A stretch of 64,000 bases of DNA from IMG/VR virus record IMGVR_UViG_3300009168_000041, positions 23,601-87,600 of that record; one strand, written 5' to 3'. The stretch comes from a virus. The notes under the pieces were generated by a model. The model had not been told where the DNA came from. It worked only from the letters and a program-made list of their open reading frames with translations, and searched no databases. The translations under genes were made by a program, and so were the position numbers. Below are positions 49,142 through 56,842 of this stretch, in pieces (positions within the stretch are counted from its first letter, which is position 1; each line of letters starts with the position of its first letter).

Positions 49142-49276
49142 GGAGCGGCGGCGTGGAGGGTGTACACGCTTCCTGTAGCGTATTCAAGGCCAAGCCTGCC
49201 CTTGACTCGCGGGCACGCGAGGAACGTCTACAGGTGACCACGAAAAAGGCTGCCGGTTCGACTCCGGCCCGCTCCA
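49142..49276 (+). ncRNA. tRNA-like RNA with expanded anticodon arm (candidate b)
   Basis: Acceptor GGAGCGG (49142-49148) pairs with CCGCTCC (49269-49275), with A as discriminator. The D-arm is GCGT-11 nt-ACGC (49151-49169) and the T-arm GCCGG-TTCGACT-CCGGC (49252-49268). In place of a 5-bp anticodon stem there is CCTGTAG/CTACAGG (49172-49178 with 49228-49234) capped by a ~49-nt insert with hairpins TCAAGG/CCTTGA and CTCGCG/CGCGAG. It is either a tRNA with an intron-like insert or a tRNA-mimic RNA. Confidence 0.5.
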
Positions 49277-49531
49277 CTTGAGTACGCGGCGGCGGCGCGG
49301 AACGTGACCGCGCCGGCGCAAGTGACAGGCTATGCGACCCCTTCACCAAGGGTCAAGTGACTGGCCTTGAGCGCTGGGATGGTATCCCGTCGGCTGAAAT
49401 GTCGGCCCGCCGCGTGCTCTTTGAACAATTTGAACAAAAGGAACCTCACCGGTCGGCTTGTCGCCGGCCCTCGCCGCGGCGGCTGATTTCGCTAGGGGCT
49501 GCCGCGGCGGGATTTTGAAAAGGGATGAGCG

Positions 49532-49711
49532 ATGAACCGCTGCCCTAACTGCAACGCGAAGTACGTCTCCGACAACTGGGGCATCGTCGAGTGGAAGTGT
49601 GGCACGTGGGCGAATCTACTTACTGGGCTCGTAGAACAGTCCAAAGAGTGCGAGCGGCGTGTTGCGGCACTCGCCGTGTCGCCACCTCCGAGGGAGTATC
49701 GCAATGGCTAA
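49532..49711 (+). CDS. 59-aa zinc-ribbon protein
   Basis: MNRCPNCNAKYVSDNWGIVE then WKCGTW and KECERR. CxxC plus two Cys. Overlaps the next gene by 8 nt. Confidence 0.5.
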   Translation: MNRCPNCNAKYVSDNWGIVEWKCGTWANLLTGLVEQSKECERRVAALAVSPPPREYRNG

Positions 49712-49946
49712 GAAAGAGCGGTGGTGGCTGACGAGGGACACGCGGGCCGGGAGCCCATACGAGATGTATGTGGGCGAAGAACCGCATATAGGGCAATATG
49801 GTGAGTATACATCCTTTTCGTTCACCGCACTCCCGATATGCCGCTACGACTTCGAGCGGTTCTACCCGCGCCTTCGCTTGAAGCCCGGACAGTGCAAGGA
49901 GATCGAGCGGCCCGGGATCGCGTTTGTGGCGAGGAAGGGCAAATGA
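49704..49946 (+). CDS. Unknown small protein
   Basis: 80 aa, MAKKERWWLTRDTRAGSPYE onward; beta-rich with FERFYPRLRLKPGQCKEI. Resembles small phage proteins of unknown role. Confidence 0.5.
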   Translation: MAKKERWWLTRDTRAGSPYEMYVGEEPHIGQYGEYTSFSFTALPICRYDFERFYPRLRLKPGQCKEIERPGIAFVARKGK

Positions 49947-50176
49947 AGACCGACTATAAGTTTATCATCTTCCGCACAGACAGCGAAGAACCCGGTGGCT
50001 GGATCTGCATGAATCGCAAGACAGCCAGCTACATGGGGTGCGTCTGCTGGTATGCAAACTGGAAACAATGGATTTTCGAGCAGATTAGCGGCTCGACGAT
50101 ATGGTCGCACGACTGCCTGACGGACGTAGCGGACTTCTTGAAGCAACTGAACGCCGAGGGAAAACCACGCTCATAA
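49943..50176 (+). CDS. Unknown small protein
   Basis: 77 aa, MKTDYKFIIFRTDSEEPGGW onward, aromatic-rich. ATGA overlap with the previous gene. Not recognised. Confidence 0.48.
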   Translation: MKTDYKFIIFRTDSEEPGGWICMNRKTASYMGCVCWYANWKQWIFEQISGSTIWSHDCLTDVADFLKQLNAEGKPRS

Positions 50177-50191
50177 CGAAAGGACTCGCAA

Positions 50192-50359
50192 ATGCTCGTT
50201 CTCAGCAGGAAACCAGGTGAGAAAGTCAACGTCGGCGACATTACCGTCACGGTGGTGGCTGTCCGCGGCGGCCGGGTCAAGCTGGGCTTTGAGGGCCCGG
50301 CCGAGGTGCGCGTGCTGCGGACGGAACTGGTCGAGAAGAAAGACGAGGAGACGCCATGA
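50192..50359 (+). CDS. csrA: CsrA-family RNA-binding translational regulator
   Basis: 55 aa. MLVLSRKPGEKVNVGDITVT, then VVAVRGGRVKLGFEGP and AEVRVLRTELVEKK: the full CsrA/RsmA beta-strand set, with the N-terminal L-R contact residues and the C-terminal EVxVxR-E segment. CsrA dimers bind GGA motifs in leader hairpins to block or stabilise mRNAs. Many genes nearby use ribosome-binding sites of the form ggagacg, so it may act on phage messages as well as host ones. aaagga ribosome-binding site. Confidence 0.9.
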   Translation: MLVLSRKPGEKVNVGDITVTVVAVRGGRVKLGFEGPAEVRVLRTELVEKKDEETP

Positions 50360-50616
50360 AAGCTAGGAAGACCGAACGCGGGTTTGTGTGTGTCGGTCAC
50401 CGATCGTATCCGAACAGGGAAGAAGACCTTCGGCTCATTCAGGAGTCGTCCGCAATAAACTTCGATTACGATGATGCCCTCGACCGGCCAGGCAGTAGTT
50501 ACCTGTGGGTCGGCGACTCTCACCACCTCAACCGCGAAGAGGTTAGGGAACTCATCAGCCGGATGCAGCACTGGCTCGACACTGGCCGCCTGGCCGTAGA
50601 CGAGGAGACGCCATGA
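50356..50616 (+). CDS. Unknown small phage protein
   Basis: 86 aa, translationally coupled to csrA (ATGA). Acidic; HHLNREEVRELISRMQHWLD is a C-terminal helix pattern frequent in phage small proteins. Confidence 0.5.
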   Translation: MKARKTERGFVCVGHRSYPNREEDLRLIQESSAINFDYDDALDRPGSSYLWVGDSHHLNREEVRELISRMQHWLDTGRLAVDEETP

Positions 50617-51125
50617 GCGAACACGCGCCGCTACCGTGGTCTGTAGGTATCACAGACGGTGGGGAAATGGAAACGATTTTTGACGCCAACCATGAGGTGG
50701 TTGCGCACTGCTGTGTCAGTGGCTTGGCCCGCGAGGAATGTGAGGCCAACGCCGCCCTGGTCGCCCGCGCCGTCAGCGCGCACGAGAAGCTGGTGACAGC
50801 GTGCAAGGAATGCGAAAGACTGCTGAGTGCAATCTGTGAGGTAGTCTGCCCAGGCAATCCGCCACCATACGGTGCAGAGGTGCTAGCCCTCACACGCGCC
50901 GCCATCGCCGCTGCGGAGGGGCAAGCCGTGATTGACGCACACACGATTTCCGAAGAGGCACTCGTTATTGCGTTTGTCCAAGGTGCCAAATGGTGGGAAT
51001 GGTACAAGGAATGTGCAACCATGTGGCCATCGGATCGCGACCTTGCCGAAGCCGCGGCCCAAGCACGACTGAACGATGGCACATTGGGAAAGAAGGTCAA
51101 TCCCACGGCGGAGGGCAAGCCATGA
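50613..51125 (+). CDS. Conserved phage protein of unknown function (APLPW ... ANAALVARAV type)
   Basis: 170 aa. HAPLPWSVGI, CEANAALVARAVSAHEKLVT and a helical C-terminus match a common small phage protein often found near early genes (TPLPW...ANAxxIVxAVNxH). Function not known. ATGA overlaps on both sides. Confidence 0.6.
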   Translation: MSEHAPLPWSVGITDGGEMETIFDANHEVVAHCCVSGLAREECEANAALVARAVSAHEKLVTACKECERLLSAICEVVCPGNPPPYGAEVLALTRAAIAAAEGQAVIDAHTISEEALVIAFVQGAKWWEWYKECATMWPSDRDLAEAAAQARLNDGTLGKKVNPTAEGKP

Positions 51126-51541
51126 TTGAGACAAAACCGTTTTCGTTGGGGGTTGTTCTCACGATAACCACGGGCCGGCTATGTAGCCCGATGGGCAGCG
51201 TTTACGACATCCTCAATTGGATGACGAAGGACAGCCTGTTTACCCACCAGTTGCCGCGCGCGGTGAGGGAATGTGCGCCGTGGTTGTTCCGATGGTTTCC
51301 GGAATTGGCGACGGTTGACGAAATCGACTTGGCACGTATGGACTCCGCTATCGAGGAGTTGGGGGCAGAAAAGGGCGTCGAGCGTTGGCTTGGTGATGTA
51401 CAGCGTCTTCGCGGTCTTAGAGACTGCTACGAGGTTCCGCGTATTCCAGCCGACGATCACGAGCGGAAAGACCCATACGACGAACTGGTCACTATGCGAG
51501 GAACCGACGAGGGAATCATCATCCTAGGAAACCATCCGTGA
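51122..51541 (+). CDS. DUF7736-like phage protein
   Basis: 139 aa. LGVVLTITTGRLCSPMGSVY then DILNWMTKDSLFTHQLPRAV and RECAPWLFRWFPEL is the pattern of a widespread phage domain (…ITTGRLL…THQLPRA…EC.P.L). Function unknown. ATGA overlap upstream. Confidence 0.65.
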   Translation: MIETKPFSLGVVLTITTGRLCSPMGSVYDILNWMTKDSLFTHQLPRAVRECAPWLFRWFPELATVDEIDLARMDSAIEELGAEKGVERWLGDVQRLRGLRDCYEVPRIPADDHERKDPYDELVTMRGTDEGIIILGNHP

Positions 51542-51771
51542 TCGACTCATCCAAGCTCATCGCCGCCGAGCGCGAGCGGCAGGCCCGCGAGGACGCCCTC
51601 TACGGCGACATCTGCGGCGGGCCGGAGCCGGTCAATCAGTTTCCAAAGTACGTCGAGTCTCTGGAGAAAGAAAACCGGGCGTTGCGGGCGGAAGTCAACG
51701 GGCTTCGGGCGAAGCTCGGGATGGGGCGGAAATACGTGGAGTGGGGAGATACACCAAGGAGCGAGCGATGA
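51538..51771 (+). CDS. Small coiled-coil protein
   Basis: 77 aa, GTG start. AAERERQAREDALYGDICGG, then KYVESLEKENRALRAEVNGL is a clear coiled coil. Function unknown. Confidence 0.5.
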   Translation: MIDSSKLIAAERERQAREDALYGDICGGPEPVNQFPKYVESLEKENRALRAEVNGLRAKLGMGRKYVEWGDTPRSER

Positions 51772-51848
51772 CAGCGGAATCGCCGGTGACCTACTGGGAC
51801 GTGCCCGACGCGGGGTCGCTGAAGAGGGAAAGAACCAACGGAGTCTGA
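51768..51848 (+). CDS. Possible 26-aa peptide
   Basis: MTAESPVTYWDVPDAGSLKR onward, ATGA-coupled to the previous gene (aaggagcgagcg upstream). Short; real translation not certain. Confidence 0.3.
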   Translation: MTAESPVTYWDVPDAGSLKRERTNGV

Positions 51849-51870
51849 ACAAGCCGAACTGGAGCATCCG

Positions 51871-52074
51871 ATGACATCTAAGAAGAAGACGCCGAAGCCG
51901 AAGACTAAACAACAGCCGTTTCTGTGTAACACGCTGGATTGCCGGCTGGCGGTTCGCGAGAACGGTGATGGGCGATTGTGGATTATCGCGCCGAAGGAAG
52001 GTGCATTGATGAAGTGTGCCACCGCCACGCGACTTGTCGCGTGGCTGAATGACTGGCTAAAGGAGAACCCATGA
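51871..52074 (+). CDS. Unknown small basic protein
   Basis: 67 aa. Lys-rich N-terminus (KKKTPKPKTKQQ), then FLCNTLDCRLAVRENGDGRL and ATRLVAWLNDWLKENP. Coupled to the next gene. Confidence 0.48.
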   Translation: MTSKKKTPKPKTKQQPFLCNTLDCRLAVRENGDGRLWIIAPKEGALMKCATATRLVAWLNDWLKENP

Positions 52075-52481
52075 CCCGCGAAGAGTGGATTTTGAGCCAA
52101 CCGTGGTGGAGAGCTGAAAACAGCAGGGACGCGATTATATGCGATCCAATGCCGGAAGACCGGTCAATTCACGGGGATTACCCACCGATCGTGATTGTTC
52201 ACAGTTCTTTAGGCGGGCGCGTTCTCGACCACATTGTCGCGATTCACAACGGAAGCCTAAATTGGATGCCGGGCGACCCGCCCCGACCTGAGAAGAGTCG
52301 TTTAGGCGAGCTATTCGCGGCCTTTAGTGAGGAACTCGAAAGGCGGACGATACTTCTGGAGCGATTACTGGATGCCGCAACAAAGCAGGTTGACCGTGCT
52401 TTGGCTATCCACCAGGAACCCGCCAGGGCGGCCGGCGAACACGACACAGAAAAGGGGCAATCACAAAAGAAGGGGGCTTGA
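52071..52481 (+). CDS. Unknown phage protein
   Basis: 136 aa, MTREEWILSQPWWRAENSRD onward, then a helix ELFAAFSEELERRTILLERL. Not recognised. Confidence 0.5.
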   Translation: MTREEWILSQPWWRAENSRDAIICDPMPEDRSIHGDYPPIVIVHSSLGGRVLDHIVAIHNGSLNWMPGDPPRPEKSRLGELFAAFSEELERRTILLERLLDAATKQVDRALAIHQEPARAAGEHDTEKGQSQKKGA

Positions 52482-52497
52482 AAGAAGAGGGACAATC

Positions 52498-53172
52498 ATG
52501 AATACCACCATTATTTTCGACATCGAAACCGGCGGCCTGCCAGAGGCAGAGTTGCGGGCCCTGTACCGCGAGCCGACATTCGAGGAATTCGCGGCGGAGT
52601 GCGACCAGCGATGGAAGCCGGAAACGAAGGCCGCGAAGTGGGAAGAGGCAAGAGCGAGTGGGTGGAATCGGTTTGTCGAACGGGCGGCACTCTCGCCGCT
52701 GACCGGGCAGGTGCTGGCGGTGGGGGTGTATTACGCGGGGCGGCCGGAACCGATAGAGATTTTCAGCGAAGACGAGCCGGACATTCTTGCTCGATTTTGG
52801 GACCTGGTTGACGACGACGCCTCACTTTTCATCGGCCACAACATTCATGGGTTTGACCTACCATTTTTCGTTCGCCGCTCGTGGAAGCATCGCATTGCCG
52901 TCCCCGAGGGTCTCATCGAACGCAACCGCTATTGGTCGCCGCGGTTCATCGACACGATGGCCGTTTGGTCGGCCGGCGATCGCAACGGCACGGTGAGCCT
53001 CGATACCCTGGCTAGATTCTTCGGCGTCGGCCAGAAGCCAGAGGGGATCGGCGGCGGCGATTTCGCGCGGCTGTGGGCGGGGACAGTGGATGAGAGAAGA
53101 AAAGCGATTACGTACCTCAGGAACGATTTGGATATGACGGCCGCGGTGGCGGAAAGGATGGGGCTGCTGTGA
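52498..53172 (+). CDS. DEDD-type 3'-5' exonuclease (DnaQ/PolB-exo-like)
   Basis: 224 aa. Exo I IIFDIETGGLPE, Exo II FIGHNIHGFDLPFF, and Exo III-like ITYLRNDLDMTAAVAERMG. The carboxylates D-E-D-D bind two metal ions for proofreading-type hydrolysis. First gene of the recombination/replication block; it could trim ends for the annealing protein downstream. Ribosome-binding site aagaaga. Confidence 0.78.
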   Translation: MNTTIIFDIETGGLPEAELRALYREPTFEEFAAECDQRWKPETKAAKWEEARASGWNRFVERAALSPLTGQVLAVGVYYAGRPEPIEIFSEDEPDILARFWDLVDDDASLFIGHNIHGFDLPFFVRRSWKHRIAVPEGLIERNRYWSPRFIDTMAVWSAGDRNGTVSLDTLARFFGVGQKPEGIGGGDFARLWAGTVDERRKAITYLRNDLDMTAAVAERMGLL

Positions 53173-53348
53173 AACTCACGGAAAAAGAGAAGAGAATTTT
53201 GGAGCGATTGCCCAACGAACTGAGGATGCTCTATCACGATATTGATAACGCACGCGAACAGATGGCCGAAGCGGTGCGAAACGGCGAAATTGACGAGTGG
53301 CTATACAAGCGATGGGTTGTGTTAGTGGTCAGGAAGTTTTTTGAATAA
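53169..53348 (+). CDS. 59-aa helical protein
   Basis: GTG start overlapping the exonuclease stop; MKLTEKEKRILERLPNELRM onward, then GEIDEWLYKRWVVLVVRKFF. Function unknown. Confidence 0.48.
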   Translation: MKLTEKEKRILERLPNELRMLYHDIDNAREQMAEAVRNGEIDEWLYKRWVVLVVRKFFE

Positions 53349-53558
53349 CTAGTCTTCTGATTGAAGCAAGGTTGCGGCGGTAACGCAGACAGCCTGCAAT
53401 GAGCATTAACTGGATACTCATGGCGACTCCTCGGGAAAGTTTCCAGACCAACCGAGAGGACAAACGCCAACCGGTGCAATTCCGGCCCGCCGCATTGAAG
53501 AGAGAACTGAGAGAGACAAAAGGGGCATTTTCGTTTTCGACACAGGAGGAAGCCAGAC

Positions 53559-55028
53559 ATGGGGAGACACAAGGAGCTTAATTTTTCACCGGGCAGGCTG
53601 TGGCCCAAAACGCCTTCCGGCCAGGACCTGGAGATTGAAGTCTTCGGGGCCACTGGCGAGTACCAGGCGGGCAAGACGATCCTGGGGCTGTCGATTGCCC
53701 CGGGGACGCACCCTGCCGGGCATCCGTTCGCGGGCCAACCGCGGACGCTCGTGCTCGACATGGAGAAGAGTAGCGGCACCTACGCGGGCACCGGGTGCAA
53801 GCGGATCGACGTGCCGGCCGAAATGCTGAAGAAGTTCGGCCAGAAGCCTTACGGGGCAATCGACGTGTTCCGGTGGTTCAACGAGGACCTGATCGGCTCT
53901 GTCGCTGCCGGTCAGTATGATGTGATTCTGGCCGACCCGGTTACGGATATCGAATCCGGCATGGTGGAGTTCGTGAAGACAAACTGCCAGTCGTTTGGGC
54001 TGACGACCAACCAGATTCAGAAGAGCGGCGGGCTACTCTGGGGCGTAGTCAAGGACTTCTGGAAGCAGATCCTCCTGAAGCTGTCCAGCCGGTGCCGTTG
54101 CTTTTACTTCACGGCTCACATGCGGGATGTGTGGGCCGGCGACAAGCCCAGCGGCAGGCGGGAACCCAAAGGAAAAGAGACACTCATGGAACTCTCTTCC
54201 CTCTACCTACTTTTGGAACGCAAGCCGGACAAGGACGGCCGCGTCCCCGCCGAGCCCTCGGCAATCGTGCTCAAGCAACGGCTCGCCGATACCGTCATCC
54301 AGGATGGCCAGTTGCGGATTGTCAATCTGATGCCGCCGCGGCTGCCAGTGGCGACGTACATGAGCATTTGCCGGTACATCGCCAGCCCGCCGGACTACGG
54401 CAAATTGAAGGACGGCGAATTGGCACCCGAGGAAACCATGTCGGCCGATGATCGGCTTCGCATGGAAGTGGCGAAAGCCGAGGCGGAGCGGGATTCCCAT
54501 GCCAGCCGGCTCGCCATCATCCAACGCCAAGGGGAATTACAGGCGGCGGACAGAGCGGCACGGGCCGCGGCCCCGGCGGCGTCTGACCAGTCGGCGCGGC
54601 TGCAAGCCGAGCGGACGGAGAAGAAGGCGGCCAATGCCGCAGCGGAGGCCGCAAAGGCGGCTGAGGCGGCCGAGGCTGCGGCGGCATCATCCAAGGAAAG
54701 CGGTGGTGCCAGCAATGATTCAGGCGGCGGCAAGCCGCCCAGCCTCATCGAGCAAGCATTCAACGCCGCTGGGGCCCCACCGCCCCCGACCCCGCCCTGG
54801 GAGCCACTGGCCAGCCAGGAAATGGTTGCGAGCATCGCGGGCGCGATTCGCGACCTGAAGTTCAGCCGAGATACCGTGGCTGCCCTTTGCGAGCGAATGG
54901 GGGTCAAGTGCATCCCCGAGCTTTCGCAGGCGAAGGCCGAAGACTTGCTTCGGCGGCTGGAAGAGCGGCTGGCGAAGGCCAGAGCGGGTGGAGGGGCGGC
55001 CGGCTCGTCAAACGCCGCAATCCCTTAG
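53559..55028 (+). CDS. Sak4/RecA-like ATPase with long C-terminal linker
   Basis: 489 aa. The AAA_24/Sak4-type ATPase is in the first half: Walker A GEYQAGKT (33-40), Walker B YDVILADPVTDIE (about 121-133), and CFYFTAHMRDVWA. An Ala/Glu/Lys-rich coiled linker and a C-terminal helix bundle (LSQAKAEDLLRRLEERLAKA) follow, resembling the C-terminal motif of phage annealing proteins. Sak4 proteins promote single-strand annealing in phage recombination; the neighbouring exonuclease and DUF669-type gene fit that. Confidence 0.7.
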   Translation: MGRHKELNFSPGRLWPKTPSGQDLEIEVFGATGEYQAGKTILGLSIAPGTHPAGHPFAGQPRTLVLDMEKSSGTYAGTGCKRIDVPAEMLKKFGQKPYGAIDVFRWFNEDLIGSVAAGQYDVILADPVTDIESGMVEFVKTNCQSFGLTTNQIQKSGGLLWGVVKDFWKQILLKLSSRCRCFYFTAHMRDVWAGDKPSGRREPKGKETLMELSSLYLLLERKPDKDGRVPAEPSAIVLKQRLADTVIQDGQLRIVNLMPPRLPVATYMSICRYIASPPDYGKLKDGELAPEETMSADDRLRMEVAKAEAERDSHASRLAIIQRQGELQAADRAARAAAPAASDQSARLQAERTEKKAANAAAEAAKAAEAAEAAAASSKESGGASNDSGGGKPPSLIEQAFNAAGAPPPPTPPWEPLASQEMVASIAGAIRDLKFSRDTVAALCERMGVKCIPELSQAKAEDLLRRLEERLAKARAGGGAAGSSNAAIP

Positions 55029-55045
55029 CAACGGAGCGGCCCTGG

Positions 55046-55210
55046 TTGGCGGCCGATTGGTGGCCTGGGCCGCTCCGAACGCTGGTGGCTCGCTACGGGG
55101 GCGAGCGAGTGCGCGAAGTTGGGCTGGCAGTTCTCGGATTCCCACCCGACGCTTTTGGATGCGACAGCAAGCAGTTTTCGGAATTGAGTAAGGCGTTGGA
55201 AGTTGCGTGA
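55046..55210 (+). CDS. Small unknown protein, start uncertain
   Basis: 54 aa from a TTG with ggagcgg upstream: MAADWWPGPLRTLVARYGGE onward. The open frame continues upstream but into the recombinase gene. Function unknown. Confidence 0.35.
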   Translation: MAADWWPGPLRTLVARYGGERVREVGLAVLGFPPDAFGCDSKQFSELSKALEVA

Positions 55211-55247
55211 ACGAAAGTCACGCGAACGAAGTTACGCGAACGAAGTT
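55205..55247. repeat. Short tandem (iteron-like) repeats
   Basis: Two exact acgcgaacgaagtt copies (55220-55233 and 55234-55247) preceded by a degenerate gcgtgaacgaaagtc. Directly upstream of the DUF669-type gene in a gap of about 67 bp. Confidence 0.55.
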
Positions 55248-55277
55248 ACTTGAACCCAAAACAGACGGACGAATCTC

Positions 55278-55805
55278 ATGGCACACGATTTTGACTTTGA
55301 CGACATTCCCGAGTCATTTGAGGGCTTTGACAAGGTGGTGGCCGGCAATTACCATTTTGAGGTTTCCGGCATCGACGAAAGCGGCGGCAAGAACGGCTCG
55401 ATGTGGGTTGACTGCGAAGTGTTGGCCGGCTCGACGCCCAACCAGGAAGGCAAGTCGCACCGCGAGTATTTCACCTGGCCGGCGGCCAACCAGGACCCGA
55501 AGGCGAAGGCGGCGACAGCGAAGCGGGTGCTGCAATTCGCCATCGCCGTCGGGCTGACGACGGAGGAGGAGTTGAAGGCGTTGAAGGCGGCCGGAAAGCG
55601 GCCCGCCATCGACTTCAACTTAGCCGTCGGCCGGCAGTTCGTCGGCAAGCTGACTGAGGACAAGTATGAGGGGAAGGTTAACTACAAGTTGGGCTACGAT
55701 TTCTGGCCCATCGGGCACCCGTCGGCCGCCGGCATCCCGTTGAACGCAGCGAAGATCGCCAAGGCCGGCGACAACGCGGCCGACCCGCTGGACGGGCTGG
55801 TGTAG
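55278..55805 (+). CDS. DUF669-like phage single-strand-binding protein candidate
   Basis: 175 aa. DFDDIPESFEGFDKVVAGNY, then a beta-rich chain, helix AKRVLQFAIAVGLTTEEELK and GRQFVGKLTEDKYEGKVNYK. The layout resembles DUF669 proteins, which accompany phage Sak4/RecT systems and probably bind single-stranded DNA. Assignment by pattern and neighbourhood. Confidence 0.6.
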   Translation: MAHDFDFDDIPESFEGFDKVVAGNYHFEVSGIDESGGKNGSMWVDCEVLAGSTPNQEGKSHREYFTWPAANQDPKAKAATAKRVLQFAIAVGLTTEEELKALKAAGKRPAIDFNLAVGRQFVGKLTEDKYEGKVNYKLGYDFWPIGHPSAAGIPLNAAKIAKAGDNAADPLDGLV

Positions 55806-55858
55806 TCTGGCGTAGAACCGCAAGCGTTCGCCAAGAGCCCAAGGAAGGCCCCACCAGC

Positions 55859-56842
55859 ATGTCTGCCGCTTCCTCGCTTCCGCACCGGCCGGCTCGTTCG
55901 GTTGAAGAAATCACCGGCGAGTACCAGTACACGAAAAACGTGTTCGGCTCTGGCGACGACCAGACCATCATCGGCGTCTTGCGAGATGGAAAGATTGTCA
56001 AAGGCAAGGCCGATTCGGAAGCGTTGGAGGCGGGGCTGACGTACCTGTTCCTTGGGTACTGGTCTGAGCATCCCAAGTACGGCCCGCAATTTCTTTTCAA
56101 CTCGTTCACGTTGGCATCGCCGTCTGGCCATCGCGGCGTGGTGCGATATCTCGTGCGGTGCAAGGGCATCGGCGGGCGGCGGGCCGAACTCATCTGGGCG
56201 AAGTACGGCCCGGATTCTGTCAAGGTTCTTCGGGAGTCGCCGGAAGTGGTGGCCGCGGCGATTCCCGGCTTGAGCGTGGACGCGGCCCGCGAAGCATCCG
56301 GCTTCCTCCGGTCGATTGCCGCCACCGAGCGGGTGACAATCGAACTCACAGAGTTGCTCGCGGGCCGCAACTTTCCGCGGGCCCTTGCCGGCTGGCTGAT
56401 ACGCGACTTCGGCGAGCGGGCTCCGGGAGCGATCCGAGACAACCCATACATTCTGGTCAGGTATCGTGGGGTGGGCTTCCTAAGAACGGATACACTGTAC
56501 TTGCAGCTTGGGAAGGACCCGGCGGCAATTGAGCGGCAGGGGCGGTGCGCGTGGTACGCATTGCACAGCGATTCCGAGGGGCACGTCTGGTTTCCGGTGG
56601 CGGTGGCGACGGACGCACTTAAGAAAAGCATCGCCGGGACAGACGTGAAGCCAGAAGAGGCGTTGCGGTGGGCGGCGGGTGAAAGCCTGTTGGTGTTCAA
56701 GGAAGTGGAGGGCGTGCGGTGGGTGGCAGAGAGCGATAAGGCGGTGGTCGAGGCGAAGCTGGCGGCGTATGTGCATCAGGCGGAAGTGGAGGGAGCGGCA
56801 GGGGATTTGAATGGGAAGCATTTCCAAAACGCCAGCAACTAA
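55859..56842 (+). CDS. RecD2 helicase, N-terminal part (split gene)
   Basis: 327 aa covering only the non-catalytic front of RecD2: an OB-like start (EYQYTKNVFG...TYLFLGYWSEH), the helix-hairpin-helix region RYLVRCKGIGGRRAELIWAK, NPYILVRYRGVGFLRTDTLY and a winged section. There is no Walker A. The helicase core lies in a separate gene at 57827-59317, with the GIY-YIG/Dam gene between. The last 32 nt overlap that gene. Confidence 0.72.
   Translation: MSAASSLPHRPARSVEEITGEYQYTKNVFGSGDDQTIIGVLRDGKIVKGKADSEALEAGLTYLFLGYWSEHPKYGPQFLFNSFTLASPSGHRGVVRYLVRCKGIGGRRAELIWAKYGPDSVKVLRESPEVVAAAIPGLSVDAAREASGFLRSIAATERVTIELTELLAGRNFPRALAGWLIRDFGERAPGAIRDNPYILVRYRGVGFLRTDTLYLQLGKDPAAIERQGRCAWYALHSDSEGHVWFPVAVATDALKKSIAGTDVKPEEALRWAAGESLLVFKEVEGVRWVAESDKAVVEAKLAAYVHQAEVEGAAGDLNGKHFQNASN

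Larger units (their letters stand above)
48739..49531. other. 793-bp gene-free region holding a tRNA and a tRNA-like RNA
   Basis: Apart from tRNA-Met and candidate b it contains short hairpins (ggcggg-ccaaaa-cccgcc at about 48858, and ccctcg/cgaggg just before the tRNA) and GC-rich helices at 49283-49320 and 49460-49510. Open frames crossing it run through the tRNAs and are rejected. Confidence 0.5.

Noticed and set aside
48735-49178. Open frames across the tRNA-Met region
   Set aside because: They cover a complete tRNA cloverleaf, so they are chance frames.
53399-53581. 60-codon frame before the Sak4-like gene
   Set aside because: No convincing ribosome-binding site, basic/polar composition and overlap with the recombinase start; more likely an untranslated leader.
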